Origin: Bernardetia sp042180575
GTDB lineage: Bacteria > Bacteroidota > Bacteroidia > Cytophagales > Bernardetiaceae
DNA: 64,000 nucleotides
Reading direction: 5' to 3'
Assembly (NCBI RefSeq): GCF_042180575.1
Contig: NZ_CP170094.1
Coordinates: 1,860,001-1,924,000 of the forward strand
Of the stretch, positions 18,335-26,466 are shown one piece after another; position 1 is the first letter of the stretch; each line of letters begins with the position of its first letter. The notes beneath the pieces were generated by a model that worked only from the letters and a program-made list of their open reading frames with translations, was not told the DNA's origin and did no database searches. The position numbers and the translations under genes are program-made.

Positions 18335-18364
18335 TGTAGGGCAAAGGCTTGCCTTTGACCTACA
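18335..18364. repeat. REP palindrome downstream of the RAYT gene
   Basis: TGTAGGGCAAAGGCTTGCCT... ending TTTGACCTACA, an imperfect palindrome related to those at 18939 and 19117. It lies 15 bp after the stop of the RAYT transposase gene, on the other side of it. Confidence 0.8.
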
Positions 18365-18379
18365 ATGATTACATATATT

Positions 18380-18913
18380 TTATGGCGTAAAAAACGTATC
18401 ATCTTCCCAGTTTTCTACATTGTTTTGAATGTAATTTGAAATGTGTTGATATGATTTTTCATCTCTAATAATGTGATCATTAAAACGAGCTTGCCAAGCA
18501 GATTCTAATCCTAAACGATTTACGTGTTTGGTTACTCCAGACTTAAAACCTCCAATAATAGAGGAAATAGTATCTTTACCTTGATTTTGAAAGCGATTTT
18601 TCGTAAAACCTTCTGAGTTTAGTTCTGTCTTTTCTTCTATTATCATAGGCTTATCTATCGTAATAATTGTGTGCAAATGGTTTGGCATTATTACAAATTC
18701 TTCCAACTCCACATATGTTCTATGAATAGGGATTTGATGCCACAAAACATCAACTATAACACCCACTTTTGAGAGTTCCATTTTTTTATCTTTTATCTTA
18801 CCAAAAAAGTGTTCTTTATTTTTAGTGCAAATAGTAATAAAATAAGCACCATTCCAATCATAATTCCACCATTCTGCTCGTATGATAGGCTTTCTGTAAT
18901 TTTTATGTTTCAT
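18380..18913 (-). CDS. REP-associated tyrosine transposase (RAYT)
   Basis: 177 aa. A Y1_Tnp (HUH) domain: 'AYFITICTKNKEHFFG' near the start, the metal-binding HUH motif VIMPNHLHTI (His79, His81), then 'TISSIIGGFKSGVTKHVNRL' and 'WQARFNDHIIRDEKSYQHISNYIQNN' with Tyr155 as the most likely nucleophile. RAYTs are single-copy relatives of IS200 TnpA that cut and move REP palindromes. Here the gene lies between copies of one palindrome (18335-18364, 18939-18963, 19117-19141), the expected layout for a RAYT and its own REPs. A spacer of ~20 residues (about 90-112) between the motifs is variable. The frame is intact. Confidence 0.9.
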   Translation of the reverse strand: MKHKNYRKPIIRAEWWNYDWNGAYFITICTKNKEHFFGKIKDKKMELSKVGVIVDVLWHQIPIHRTYVELEEFVIMPNHLHTIITIDKPMIIEEKTELNSEGFTKNRFQNQGKDTISSIIGGFKSGVTKHVNRLGLESAWQARFNDHIIRDEKSYQHISNYIQNNVENWEDDTFFTP

Positions 18914-18938
18914 TTTGTTTTATTTGAATTTTTGAATT

Positions 18939-18963
18939 TGTAGGTCAAAGGCAAGCCTTTGAC
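18939..18963. repeat. REP palindrome upstream of the RAYT gene
   Basis: TGTAG followed by GTCAAAGGCAAGCCTTTGAC, a perfect 20-bp palindrome. It directly abuts the heptamer array at 18965. Confidence 0.85.
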
Positions 18964-18964
18964 G

Positions 18965-19118
18965 GTTTTGTGTTTTGTGTTTTGTGTTTTGTGTTTTGTG
19001 TTTTGTGTTTTGTGTTTTGTGTTTTGTGTTTTGTGTTTTGTGTTTTGTGTTTTGTGTTTTGTGTTTTGTGTTTTGTGTTTTGTGTTTTGTGTTTTGTGTT
19101 TTGTGTTTTGTGTTTTGT
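18965..19118. repeat. perfect tandem array of 22 heptamers GTTTTGT
   Basis: 154 bp made of 22 exact copies of GTTTTGT with no visible point change. It is bounded on both sides by the RAYT-type REP palindrome. ORFs that read through it (poly NTKHKTQ or CVLCFVF) are artefacts of the repeat. Confidence 0.95.
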
Positions 19119-19141
19119 CAAAGGCAAGCCTTTGACCTACA
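19117..19141. repeat. REP palindrome at the far side of the heptamer array
   Basis: GTCAAAGGCAAGCCTTTGAC followed by CTACA; inverted relative to the copy at 18939, so the array is enclosed by a REP pair. Confidence 0.85.
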
Positions 19142-19337
19142 ATGATAATGATGTTTTTTTCTAAAAAAATGAAACCTTTATTTATGAAGTAGCGTTAATG
19201 AAAACAAACAACTTATTGTATTTTTTACACTAACTAACATTTATCCTTTGTAAAATACTAATTAATTCTTATTTTGAGAAAGAATTTTATCAAGAAAGTA
19301 TTCTACTGATAATCATCAAATTTATCTATCATTTTAG

Positions 19338-19362
19338 CCGTTATTGGTGTCCTCGCCAATGA
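19338..19362. repeat. solitary GTG-RGGA-CAC palindrome at the vault gene start
   Basis: CCGTTATTGGTGTCCTCGCC followed by AATGAC matches the right-hand unit of the REP pairs at 8005 and 40537 (CCGTTGTTGGTGTCCCCACC...). Its distal arm contains an in-frame ATG (19359) of the following gene. Confidence 0.75.
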
Positions 19363-19379
19363 CACAAAACCAACAACTT

Positions 19380-21848
19380 ATGTCTGACACAAACCGAGAA
19401 CGAGATTTAGTTTTAGCTCCCAACGAATATGCCTTTATTTCTGACCAAACAAAGGGAAATATTAATGTTTATGTAGGTCCTTACAAGACGAGTCTTGCCA
19501 ATACTGACCGTCCTGTTATGTTTGACCCTGATACGAAGCGTTTCGAAAAATGCAATTTAGAGGATTCTATGCGCTCTTTTATTATTGCGCCTGAAGGTTG
19601 GTATGTAGTATTAAAAAATCCTTCAAAAGATACAAATCCTCCAAAAATTGGAACAAGTAATAATTTAGCAGAACTCAATGTTGGACGAAAAGTAAATATT
19701 GCAGGACCTATTTCTTTTGCACTTTGGGCAGGGCAAATGGCACGAGTTATCCGTGGTCATAACCTAAGTTCAAATCAATATTTATTAGTTCGTATTTATG
19801 ATGAGCAACAAGCACGAGAAAATTGGGGAAAATCTGTCATCAAAACAAAAGAAGGAGAAGCAAACGAAGCAAAAGAACTAAACGAAGTAGCCGAAACCTT
19901 AACCATGGGACAACTTTTGATTATTCGTGGCGATGAAGTTTCGTTTTATATTCCACCAACAGGCATCGAAGTAGTCAGAGATGAATATGCAGATGACGAC
20001 GAATATGTACGTGAAGCTGTAACTTTAGAGCGTTTGGAATATTGTATTTTATTGAACGAAGACGGCAACAAACGCTACATTCAAGGTCCAAAAGTCGTTT
20101 TCCCAGAACCTACAGAAGTTTTCATTCAAAAAAATGGAATGCGAAAATTTAAAGCTATCGAACTCAACGAAATGAGTGGACTTTATATAAAAGTAATTGC
20201 TCCTTACAAAGAAGGAAAAAATGAATACAAAGAAGGCGACGAACTTTTCATAACAGGAAAAGATCAAATGATTTATTACCCTCGTCCAGAACACGCCATT
20301 GTTCGTTACGGAACGAAAGAACGCCATTATGCCATTGCCATTCCAGCAGGAGAAGGACGTTATTATTTGAATAGAAAAACGGGAACAGTTGCTCTTATGA
20401 AAGGTGCAGCGATGTTTTTACCTGACCCTAGAGAATTTGTTTTGGTGCGTCGTGTTCTTTCCAAAAAACAAACTTCACTTTGGTTTCCCAATAATAATGA
20501 GGCAATGGAATATAATTTGGCTTTACAAAATATTGCCAAAAACGATAATTTTGTTACTGATTTTGAATTACAAGAACAAAATCAAGCTCCTCAGCAGCCA
20601 CAACAACTCCGTAAAAAAGCAAAGATTTCTGATGAAATGGTAGGCGATGAGTTTAATCGTGATAGTTCGCATACGCCACCTCGCATGATTACGCTAGACA
20701 CCAAGTATGAGGGAGCTGTTACGATTGCACCTTGGACAGGATATGCTGTTTTGGTGGTCAGTAAGACAGGAAAACGAAAAGTTATTGAAGGTCCTCAATC
20801 GTATTTATTAGAATATGATGAGGAATTAGAAGGCATAGAGCTTTCAACAGGAACTCCAAAAACCACAGAAAACTCTATCAAAACCGTTTATTTGAGAGTT
20901 TTGTATAATAAAGTTTCTGATGAAATAATGGCAGAATCAGCAGATTATACACAAGTTAGAATAAATCTTTCATACCGTGTCAATTTTGAGGGAAGTTCTG
21001 ATAAATGGTTTAATGTAGAAAATTATGTTAAGTTTCTGACAGACCACATGCGTTCCTATATCCGAAATACAGTCAGAAGATACCCAATTATGGAATTTTA
21101 TGCCAATGGAATTACTATTTTGAGAGATGCTATTTTGGGAGAATCTGATAAGAAAACAGGAAAACGAACAGGACGGCTTTTTGAAGAAAACGGAATGCGT
21201 ATCTACGATGTAGAAATTTTGGATATAAGTTTGGGAGATGCAAATATTGAAAACTTACTAATTTCTTCGCAGCAAGATACTGTTATGCAAACTCTTCGTA
21301 TTAATTCTGAAAAACGAAAATTAGAATTTACGCAAGAAAGTGAAGCCATTACAAGACAAATTGCAGCCACACAATCCGAAACAAAACAAACGATTTACGA
21401 ACTTCAAAAACAAGAAACCAAAAAACTCTTAGAGGTTACTTTATCAAAAATTGAAAGCGAAATAATCAGTAAAGAACGTCATTTACAGGCACGATTAGAA
21501 GAGCAAAAATCGCTTAATCAAATCAATGATGACGAGCTTTCAAGACAAAAAGCTATCAATACTGTAGAGTTAGAAAAAGCCCAAAAAGAATTAGAACAGT
21601 TTATTTTGGAAGAGCAAACCGAAGTAGAAGCTGTTGTTGCAAAAGCAAAAGCAGTTTCTCCAGATTTAATTGCTGCTTTACAATCTTTCTCTGATAAGGA
21701 ACTTGCTCAAAAAATGGCTGATTCAATGGCACCATTAGCTATTTTGGGAGGAAAATCAATCGCTGATGTCTTTGGAAATCTTTTGAAAGGAACGCAGCTT
21801 AGCTCTGTTTTGAGTGGATTGAAATTGCCTGAGAATAGGGAAGAGTAA
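19380..21848 (+). CDS. bacterial major vault protein (MVP) homologue
   Basis: ~822 aa from the ATG at 19380; the frame also has ATG 19359 (inside a REP palindrome) and TTG 19344. The N-terminal half (~8-420) consists of MVP-type beta repeats, e.g. 'LVLAPNEYAFISDQTKGNINVYVGPYKT', 'RYIQGPKVVFPEP' and 'GRYYLNRKTGTVALMKGAAMFLPDPREFVLV'. The last repeat is 'VTIAPWTGYAVLVVSKTGKRKVIEGPQSYLLEYDE' (~440-480). An SPFH-like shoulder domain follows (~495-615), then a long charged cap helix (~625-765) and a Gly/Leu-rich cap-ring end (~770-822, 'MAPLAILGGKSIADVFGNLLKG'). This is the full domain order of eukaryotic MVP, which forms the shell of vault ribonucleoprotein particles. Whether it assembles a particle here is inference. 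No vPARP or TEP1 homologue is in the window. Confidence 0.85.
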   Translation: MSDTNRERDLVLAPNEYAFISDQTKGNINVYVGPYKTSLANTDRPVMFDPDTKRFEKCNLEDSMRSFIIAPEGWYVVLKNPSKDTNPPKIGTSNNLAELNVGRKVNIAGPISFALWAGQMARVIRGHNLSSNQYLLVRIYDEQQARENWGKSVIKTKEGEANEAKELNEVAETLTMGQLLIIRGDEVSFYIPPTGIEVVRDEYADDDEYVREAVTLERLEYCILLNEDGNKRYIQGPKVVFPEPTEVFIQKNGMRKFKAIELNEMSGLYIKVIAPYKEGKNEYKEGDELFITGKDQMIYYPRPEHAIVRYGTKERHYAIAIPAGEGRYYLNRKTGTVALMKGAAMFLPDPREFVLVRRVLSKKQTSLWFPNNNEAMEYNLALQNIAKNDNFVTDFELQEQNQAPQQPQQLRKKAKISDEMVGDEFNRDSSHTPPRMITLDTKYEGAVTIAPWTGYAVLVVSKTGKRKVIEGPQSYLLEYDEELEGIELSTGTPKTTENSIKTVYLRVLYNKVSDEIMAESADYTQVRINLSYRVNFEGSSDKWFNVENYVKFLTDHMRSYIRNTVRRYPIMEFYANGITILRDAILGESDKKTGKRTGRLFEENGMRIYDVEILDISLGDANIENLLISSQQDTVMQTLRINSEKRKLEFTQESEAITRQIAATQSETKQTIYELQKQETKKLLEVTLSKIESEIISKERHLQARLEEQKSLNQINDDELSRQKAINTVELEKAQKELEQFILEEQTEVEAVVAKAKAVSPDLIAALQSFSDKELAQKMADSMAPLAILGGKSIADVFGNLLKGTQLSSVLSGLKLPENREE

Positions 21849-21872
21849 TTTTTAATATTTATTAATTTCTAT

Positions 21873-21917
21873 AAAACCATATTTGATTTTTGTCAGATGT
21901 GGTTTTATTATTTTTAA
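21873..21917 (+). terminator. hairpin terminator after the vault gene
   Basis: AAAACCATAT pairs with ATGTGGTTTT across a T-rich loop and is followed by T-rich sequence, separating the vault gene from the next gene. Confidence 0.7.
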
Positions 21918-21938
21918 TCAAAAAAAACATTATAATTT

Positions 21939-22967
21939 ATGGAATTACAAGAAAATATTAACATTTTGACAAAAGATTTTAACTTAGATGAAATCACTCT
22001 TTTGGGTGTTCGTCTTAATCAAAATAGCAATGTATTATTAGACAAACTATCTATAACAGAAAAAGAGATTACTGGGGATGGTTGGGTTAATACACACAAT
22101 GATGATTTTTACTGTTATAGAACATCGGATAATAAAATTGTAGAATTTTTGATTAGAAAAGAAGGTTTAGACTCTTTGAAAATAAAAGAGGAAAAAGATA
22201 TTGAGCGTTTATTTGGCAAAGCAGATTCTATAGAAAAAAAATATAGTTCGCATTACTATTTTTACTCTGATAGAAACTTAGTTATTTCTTGGGATGATGG
22301 AGATAAAAGAATATGGGGCATCTATATTGGAAATACTAGAATTACTCCTACATCTTATACAGTAAAAGATTTTTTAGATATTTATCTTGAATTTGTGAAT
22401 TTAGTTCCAAGTCAATCAGACTGGAATCAAGAGGCTATTTCTTCTAATCCTCCTAGATTTTATAGATTGCAACAACTTAAATCTTTAATGAAGGCTTTTG
22501 AGATAGGAGAAGACTTATTGAAAGATTTTAAAAACGGCAAATTTTTGAGAAATAGAAAGGCTTTTGAGTATAAATTAATTAATAATGATGTAGAAAGGTA
22601 TGTGGATAATATAGAATCACAAAGCTATAAAAAACGAAAAAAAGAGCAATTAGAAGACTACAAAATGCAATGGGGAAGTTCTTTGTCATTTACGTTTACC
22701 AAATTTTTAGAAGTAATAGAACGAGCAGATAACCTTTTAAAAATTAATAGTGGAGTTATGGAAGCCAGTACACTTATGGGAGGTTATACTGTAAATAAAG
22801 TATGGGATTTAGCTCAAAGCATAGATAAAGAAAAGCTAGATGAAATAAAAGAATTATTATATTCTATGATAGACCCACAAGAAAAATCATTTCCAAGAAA
22901 GTTATTGATAGAAAAGTATAATTTTCCAGATGTAGATTTAGAAGCGATTGATATAGAATGGTGGTAG
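21939..22967 (+). CDS. hypothetical protein downstream of the vault homologue
   Basis: 342 aa, soluble, no signal peptide. The N-terminal ~120 residues look like a small beta domain ('VEFLIRKEGLDSLKIKEEKDIERLFGKADSIEKKYSSHYYFYSDRNLVISWDD'). The C-terminal part is helical and rich in Lys/Glu ('YKKRKKEQLEDYKMQWGSSLSFTFTKFLEVIERADNLLKIN') and ends in 'DVDLEAIDIEWW'. I do not recognise a family. It starts 91 bp after the vault gene, but a hairpin terminator lies between, so a shared transcript is uncertain. It is followed by a terminator. Confidence 0.7.
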   Translation: MELQENINILTKDFNLDEITLLGVRLNQNSNVLLDKLSITEKEITGDGWVNTHNDDFYCYRTSDNKIVEFLIRKEGLDSLKIKEEKDIERLFGKADSIEKKYSSHYYFYSDRNLVISWDDGDKRIWGIYIGNTRITPTSYTVKDFLDIYLEFVNLVPSQSDWNQEAISSNPPRFYRLQQLKSLMKAFEIGEDLLKDFKNGKFLRNRKAFEYKLINNDVERYVDNIESQSYKKRKKEQLEDYKMQWGSSLSFTFTKFLEVIERADNLLKINSGVMEASTLMGGYTVNKVWDLAQSIDKEKLDEIKELLYSMIDPQEKSFPRKLLIEKYNFPDVDLEAIDIEWW

Positions 22968-22982
22968 ATAATAGAACAAATA

Positions 22983-23020
22983 AAAAAGGCTTTGCATCAA
23001 AAATGATACAAAGCCTTTTT
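22983..23020. terminator. bidirectional terminator
   Basis: AAAAAGGCTTTG / CAAAGCCTTTTT with a 14-nt loop between the convergent genes ending at 22967 and 23040. Confidence 0.9.
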
Positions 23021-23039
23021 CAATTATCAGCAATTAATT

Positions 23040-25220
23040 CTAAAGAAAATCCTCAAAATACTTTGCTATTTTCATATACAAATGTATTCTGTCCATTCCT
23101 CTGACATTGTGAGGGTGCGAAGGATAAGGAAAATAATCTAACAAAATTTGTTTTTCGATGGCTTTATTTATCAATAAACGAGTATGTTGTGGCAAAACGA
23201 CATCATCTTGCAAACCGTGAATAATCATCAATCTACCTTTTAAGTTTTCAATAGAATTTAAAAGATTTGCATTTTTATAACCTTCTGGATTTTCTTGTGG
23301 CGTGTCCATGTAGCGTTCTGTGTACATAATTTCATACAAACTCCAATCTATTACTGGTCCTCCAGCAACACCCACTTTAAACAAATCTGCATGTTTTGTC
23401 ATCAAAGAAGTTGTCATAAACCCACCAAAACTCCAACCAAAAACACCCAAACGTTCGCTATCTACATACGATTGTTTTTTGAGCCATTCTACACCTTTTA
23501 GTTGGTCTGACATTTCATTTTCACCCAAATTTCTAAAAGTTGCTTGTTCAAAATCTTTTCCTCTATTCGAAGAACCACGATTATCAAGCGTAAAAATAAT
23601 ATAACCCTGTTGCGCCATATATTGCATAAAATAATCTGCACCACCGAGCCATTTATTTTGAATAAGCTGCACATGAGGTCCTCCATAAACATAAATCATG
23701 ACAGGATGTTTTTTGGTAGAATCAAAATTTGTAGGCTTGATAACTCTTGAATAAAGGTCTGTTCCGTCGTCAGCTTTGAGTTTGAAAATTTCCATTTGTC
23801 CACGTTCATAATTTACAAGTGGATTTTCAGCTTCAAAAACTTTTCTTACTAAAGTTCCTGTTTTTGTATCAATAATTTGCGTAATCGCTGGCGTTTCAAG
23901 ATTAGAATAAGAATCTAATAAAAATTTTCCGTCTTCACTTAGTTTTCCATAATGCGTTCCTGCTTCTTTAGTGATTTTTGTAATTTTACCTGTTTTGATT
24001 TCTGTTCTATAAATATGATTTTCAATCGGACTTTCTAAAGCAGCCGTAAAGTATAAAAATTTCTCCTCGGCATCCGTTCCCAAAATATCAGTTACAACTC
24101 CATTTCCTTTTGTAAGTTGTCTAATTAATTTTCCATCAGTATCGTACAAATACAAATGATTAAAACCATCTCTTTGACTTTGCCAAACAAATAGATTTTT
24201 ATTTTTCTTCATAAACAAAAGCGAATGCTGAGGCTCTGTATATTTGTCGTCTTTTTCCTCAAAAAGTGTTTTAATTTTTTCGCCTGTATTTGCGTTGTAT
24301 GCTTTTAATTGCATAAAATTTTGTTCACGATTTACGATAGCTACATAAATTGTCTTTGTATCTGGACTAAAAGTAATATTGGTAGAATACTGTTCTTCGT
24401 CTGTTTTTAGTTCTCTTGTTTGTAAATAAACCGTTTTTTTAGACGCTAAATCATAAACTCCTACCGTTGCATGATGACTTTTTTGTCCTGCCATCGGATA
24501 TTTTATAGGTGTATGTTTGGCTGGATAAGGAGAATAATCAATCAAAGGATAATCAGTTACCATGCTTCTATCTGTACGATAAAAAGCTAATTTTTCGGCA
24601 TTTTCCGACCAAAAAAGTCCTTTTGTAATTCCAAATTCGTAACGGTGGGCAGCTTCTCCATACGTGAGGTCTCTAGTTCCATCTTCTGTAATTTGAATAA
24701 ATTCTGTTGTTCCGTCCTTTTTTACATTCTTAATCCAAATATTATTATCAATAACTACAGCTAGTTTTTCAGCAGAATGAGATTCGGCAAAACTTGCATT
24801 TTCTACGACATTTGTAACGAGTTTTACACTTTGATTTTCAAAATTATATATATAAACTTTATTTGCATATTCAAACCAAGCCAAATTTTCATCTATCCAA
24901 TTAAAGCGAGGCAAACGGCGCATAACAACAGTAAGTTCTAATTTTTCGCTTAGTGTTTTGGTAGAAACGAGTGTTTGTTCAGCAATTTTCAGAATTGGAT
25001 GAGCCGTTTGGAGTTCTTGTCCGTCGTAGGATTGATAAACATAATAGCCATTTTTTCGCCAATGTAATTGTCCAATATTTTTTGGGGATAAATTATAAAG
25101 AGCAGCGTGTTCTAGTGTGAATAAATCTTTTTTCTCTTCTGTGGTTTGGGCAGAAAGTGAAAAAGAAAGTAAAACTAAAAGGACAAAATTTGAAGTTTTT
25201 TTGATGATGTATTTTTTCAT
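23040..25220 (-). CDS. dipeptidyl-peptidase IV family (S9B) serine protease
   Basis: ~726 aa from the ATG at 25220; an upstream ATG at 25271 would place 17 residues before a good signal peptide (MKKYIIKKTSNFVLLVLLSFSLSAQ in shape), so the downstream start is preferred. The N-terminal eight-bladed propeller carries the DPPIV_N pattern ('RYEFGITKGLFWSENAEKLAFYRTD', where the EFG segment aligns with the Glu region that binds the substrate amino terminus). The catalytic domain has Ser in GWSFGGFM, Asp in HGLQDDVV and His in SHPHNVRG. It removes N-terminal dipeptides, usually X-Pro, in the periplasm and feeds peptide nutrition. Confidence 0.92.
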   Translation of the reverse strand: MKKYIIKKTSNFVLLVLLSFSLSAQTTEEKKDLFTLEHAALYNLSPKNIGQLHWRKNGYYVYQSYDGQELQTAHPILKIAEQTLVSTKTLSEKLELTVVMRRLPRFNWIDENLAWFEYANKVYIYNFENQSVKLVTNVVENASFAESHSAEKLAVVIDNNIWIKNVKKDGTTEFIQITEDGTRDLTYGEAAHRYEFGITKGLFWSENAEKLAFYRTDRSMVTDYPLIDYSPYPAKHTPIKYPMAGQKSHHATVGVYDLASKKTVYLQTRELKTDEEQYSTNITFSPDTKTIYVAIVNREQNFMQLKAYNANTGEKIKTLFEEKDDKYTEPQHSLLFMKKNKNLFVWQSQRDGFNHLYLYDTDGKLIRQLTKGNGVVTDILGTDAEEKFLYFTAALESPIENHIYRTEIKTGKITKITKEAGTHYGKLSEDGKFLLDSYSNLETPAITQIIDTKTGTLVRKVFEAENPLVNYERGQMEIFKLKADDGTDLYSRVIKPTNFDSTKKHPVMIYVYGGPHVQLIQNKWLGGADYFMQYMAQQGYIIFTLDNRGSSNRGKDFEQATFRNLGENEMSDQLKGVEWLKKQSYVDSERLGVFGWSFGGFMTTSLMTKHADLFKVGVAGGPVIDWSLYEIMYTERYMDTPQENPEGYKNANLLNSIENLKGRLMIIHGLQDDVVLPQHTRLLINKAIEKQILLDYFPYPSHPHNVRGMDRIHLYMKIAKYFEDFL

Positions 25221-25303
25221 TTTAAAAATTGAGAATGAAGATTTGCTAAAAATAAGGCTAATATAAGTCAAAACTTTCTAAAACCACAAATAAATACTTT
25301 CAG

Positions 25304-25334
25304 TTGTTTTTTTAGTTAAAAAATCTTATTTTTG
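25304..25334 (+). promoter_or_regulatory. Bacteroidota-type promoter
   Basis: TTGT at 25304-25307 (-33 element), a 19-bp spacer, and TATTTTTG at 25327-25334 (-7 element TAnnTTTG). It would start transcription ~35 nt before the gene at 25373. Confidence 0.6.
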
Positions 25335-25372
25335 ATAGAAACACTTTTTATAAAAACCTCCTCCCCTTTATT

Positions 25373-25930
25373 ATGGCACAATTTATTCCTTTTTCTCCAA
25401 ATGTAGAAGTAAATGGACAGACAATTCTATCTTTTTTAAATGCTATTCCACATAATGCCTTTGCTCATGGAGTACTTAAAGACACTCTCAAGAAGTATAA
25501 TTTACAAGATATAGAACCTAATTCTTGGTATAGTCAAAGGTCATGGCTAGATGCTTTTGCAGAAATTAGTAAAAAGTTTGGAAAAGCAACTCTCTTTAGT
25601 ATAGGAAAAGCTATTCCTGAAAACGCTATTTTTCCACCTCAAATTAATGACCTAGAAAGTGCTTTAAAAGGTATTAATATGGCATATCACATGAACCATA
25701 GAAATGGAGATATTGGTTATTATAAATTACTTTCGTTTGATAAAAATCATAAAAAGGCTATCATGGAATGTAAAAATCCGTATCCTAGTGACTTTGATAG
25801 AGGAATTATAATCACTATGGTAAGGAAATTTATCTTCAAATCTTCAAAAACCATACAAGTAGAGCTAGATACGTCTAAACCTACTCGTCTTGGTGGAGCT
25901 GATAGTTGTACTTATATAATTACTTGGTAA
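25373..25930 (+). CDS. hypothetical cytoplasmic protein
   Basis: 185 aa, no signal peptide or membrane helix. Visible features: 'SWYSQRSWLDAFAEISKKFGKATLFSIGKAIPENAIFPP', a helical middle with 'GINMAYHMNHRNGDIGYYKL' and a beta-rich end. The arrangement loosely recalls small heme-NO/V4R-like sensory domains, but I cannot assign it. It has its own promoter and terminator, so it is a single-gene unit. Confidence 0.65.
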   Translation: MAQFIPFSPNVEVNGQTILSFLNAIPHNAFAHGVLKDTLKKYNLQDIEPNSWYSQRSWLDAFAEISKKFGKATLFSIGKAIPENAIFPPQINDLESALKGINMAYHMNHRNGDIGYYKLLSFDKNHKKAIMECKNPYPSDFDRGIIITMVRKFIFKSSKTIQVELDTSKPTRLGGADSCTYIITW

Positions 25931-25950
25931 TTCAACCTCTCTAAAACCAC

Positions 25951-25984
25951 AAAAGGCTCATTCTAAAAATAGAATAAGCCTTTT
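25951..25984 (+). terminator. hairpin terminator
   Basis: AAAAGGCTCATTCT pairs with AGAATAAGCCTTTT, loop AAAAAT, followed by T. Confidence 0.88.
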
Positions 25985-26466
25985 GATTCGTGTGTGTGTT
26001 GTGTTATTTGTGTGTAAGGTCAAAAAAATGTTCCAAACAAATGAAACTAGAATCTCATTAAAACCTTTATGTTGTTTAAAGATAGCTCTCAGTAAATATA
26101 CTTATGTGTGTGAATATATTTCTGGGTGTGTAAGACTATCTTCTTATTATCTGTGTTTTATTCCAAATTTGTGATAGAAAAATTGTATCTTGCTAAGTCT
26201 TTGTAAGTTAGGTCATTTTATTCTCATTTTTATTATGAGTAACTAATTACTACTTTTGCTTTCAACAAGTGTGTTTCTTCCCTAACACATAACAAATTTA
26301 CGGCAAGTAGAGTAGTAAAAATTATACGAAACTCTCTATTTTTTGAATCAATCCTTCAAAGCATTCAAAAAGTAACACTATTGTTTCGTTTTGTAAAAAA
26401 ATGACAGATTAGTTTCCTATTTTTATTCCATTGTTCGAATTATTTTATTGATTTACCTTTTATTTT
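25985..26466. other. 482-bp non-coding stretch before the AraC gene
   Basis: It begins with a short GT-rich run (about 25990-26012). A possible promoter -7 element TACTTTTG lies at 26251-26258 with TTTT 19 bp upstream, which would give a ~200-nt leader for the AraC-type gene. A 63-codon frame at 25983-26174 has no gene-like features. Nothing else is recognised. Confidence 0.45.

Noticed and set aside
18965..19118. CRISPR array
   Set aside because: The units are contiguous 7-bp copies without spacers, and no cas genes are nearby.
18945..19164. Open frames of ~60 codons on both strands across the heptamer array
   Set aside because: They only translate the GTTTTGT repeat (poly NTKHKTQ / CVLCFVF); a 7-bp unit is open in all frames by chance.
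19380..21848. Generic flotillin/stomatin annotation for the vault homologue
   Set aside because: There is an SPFH-like domain, but no membrane anchor, and the N-terminal beta repeats plus C-terminal cap match MVP, unlike the true flotillin FloA at 9662.
25983..26174. 63-codon ORF in the gap before the AraC gene
   Set aside because: It overlaps the terminator, starts in a GT-rich run and has no protein-like features.
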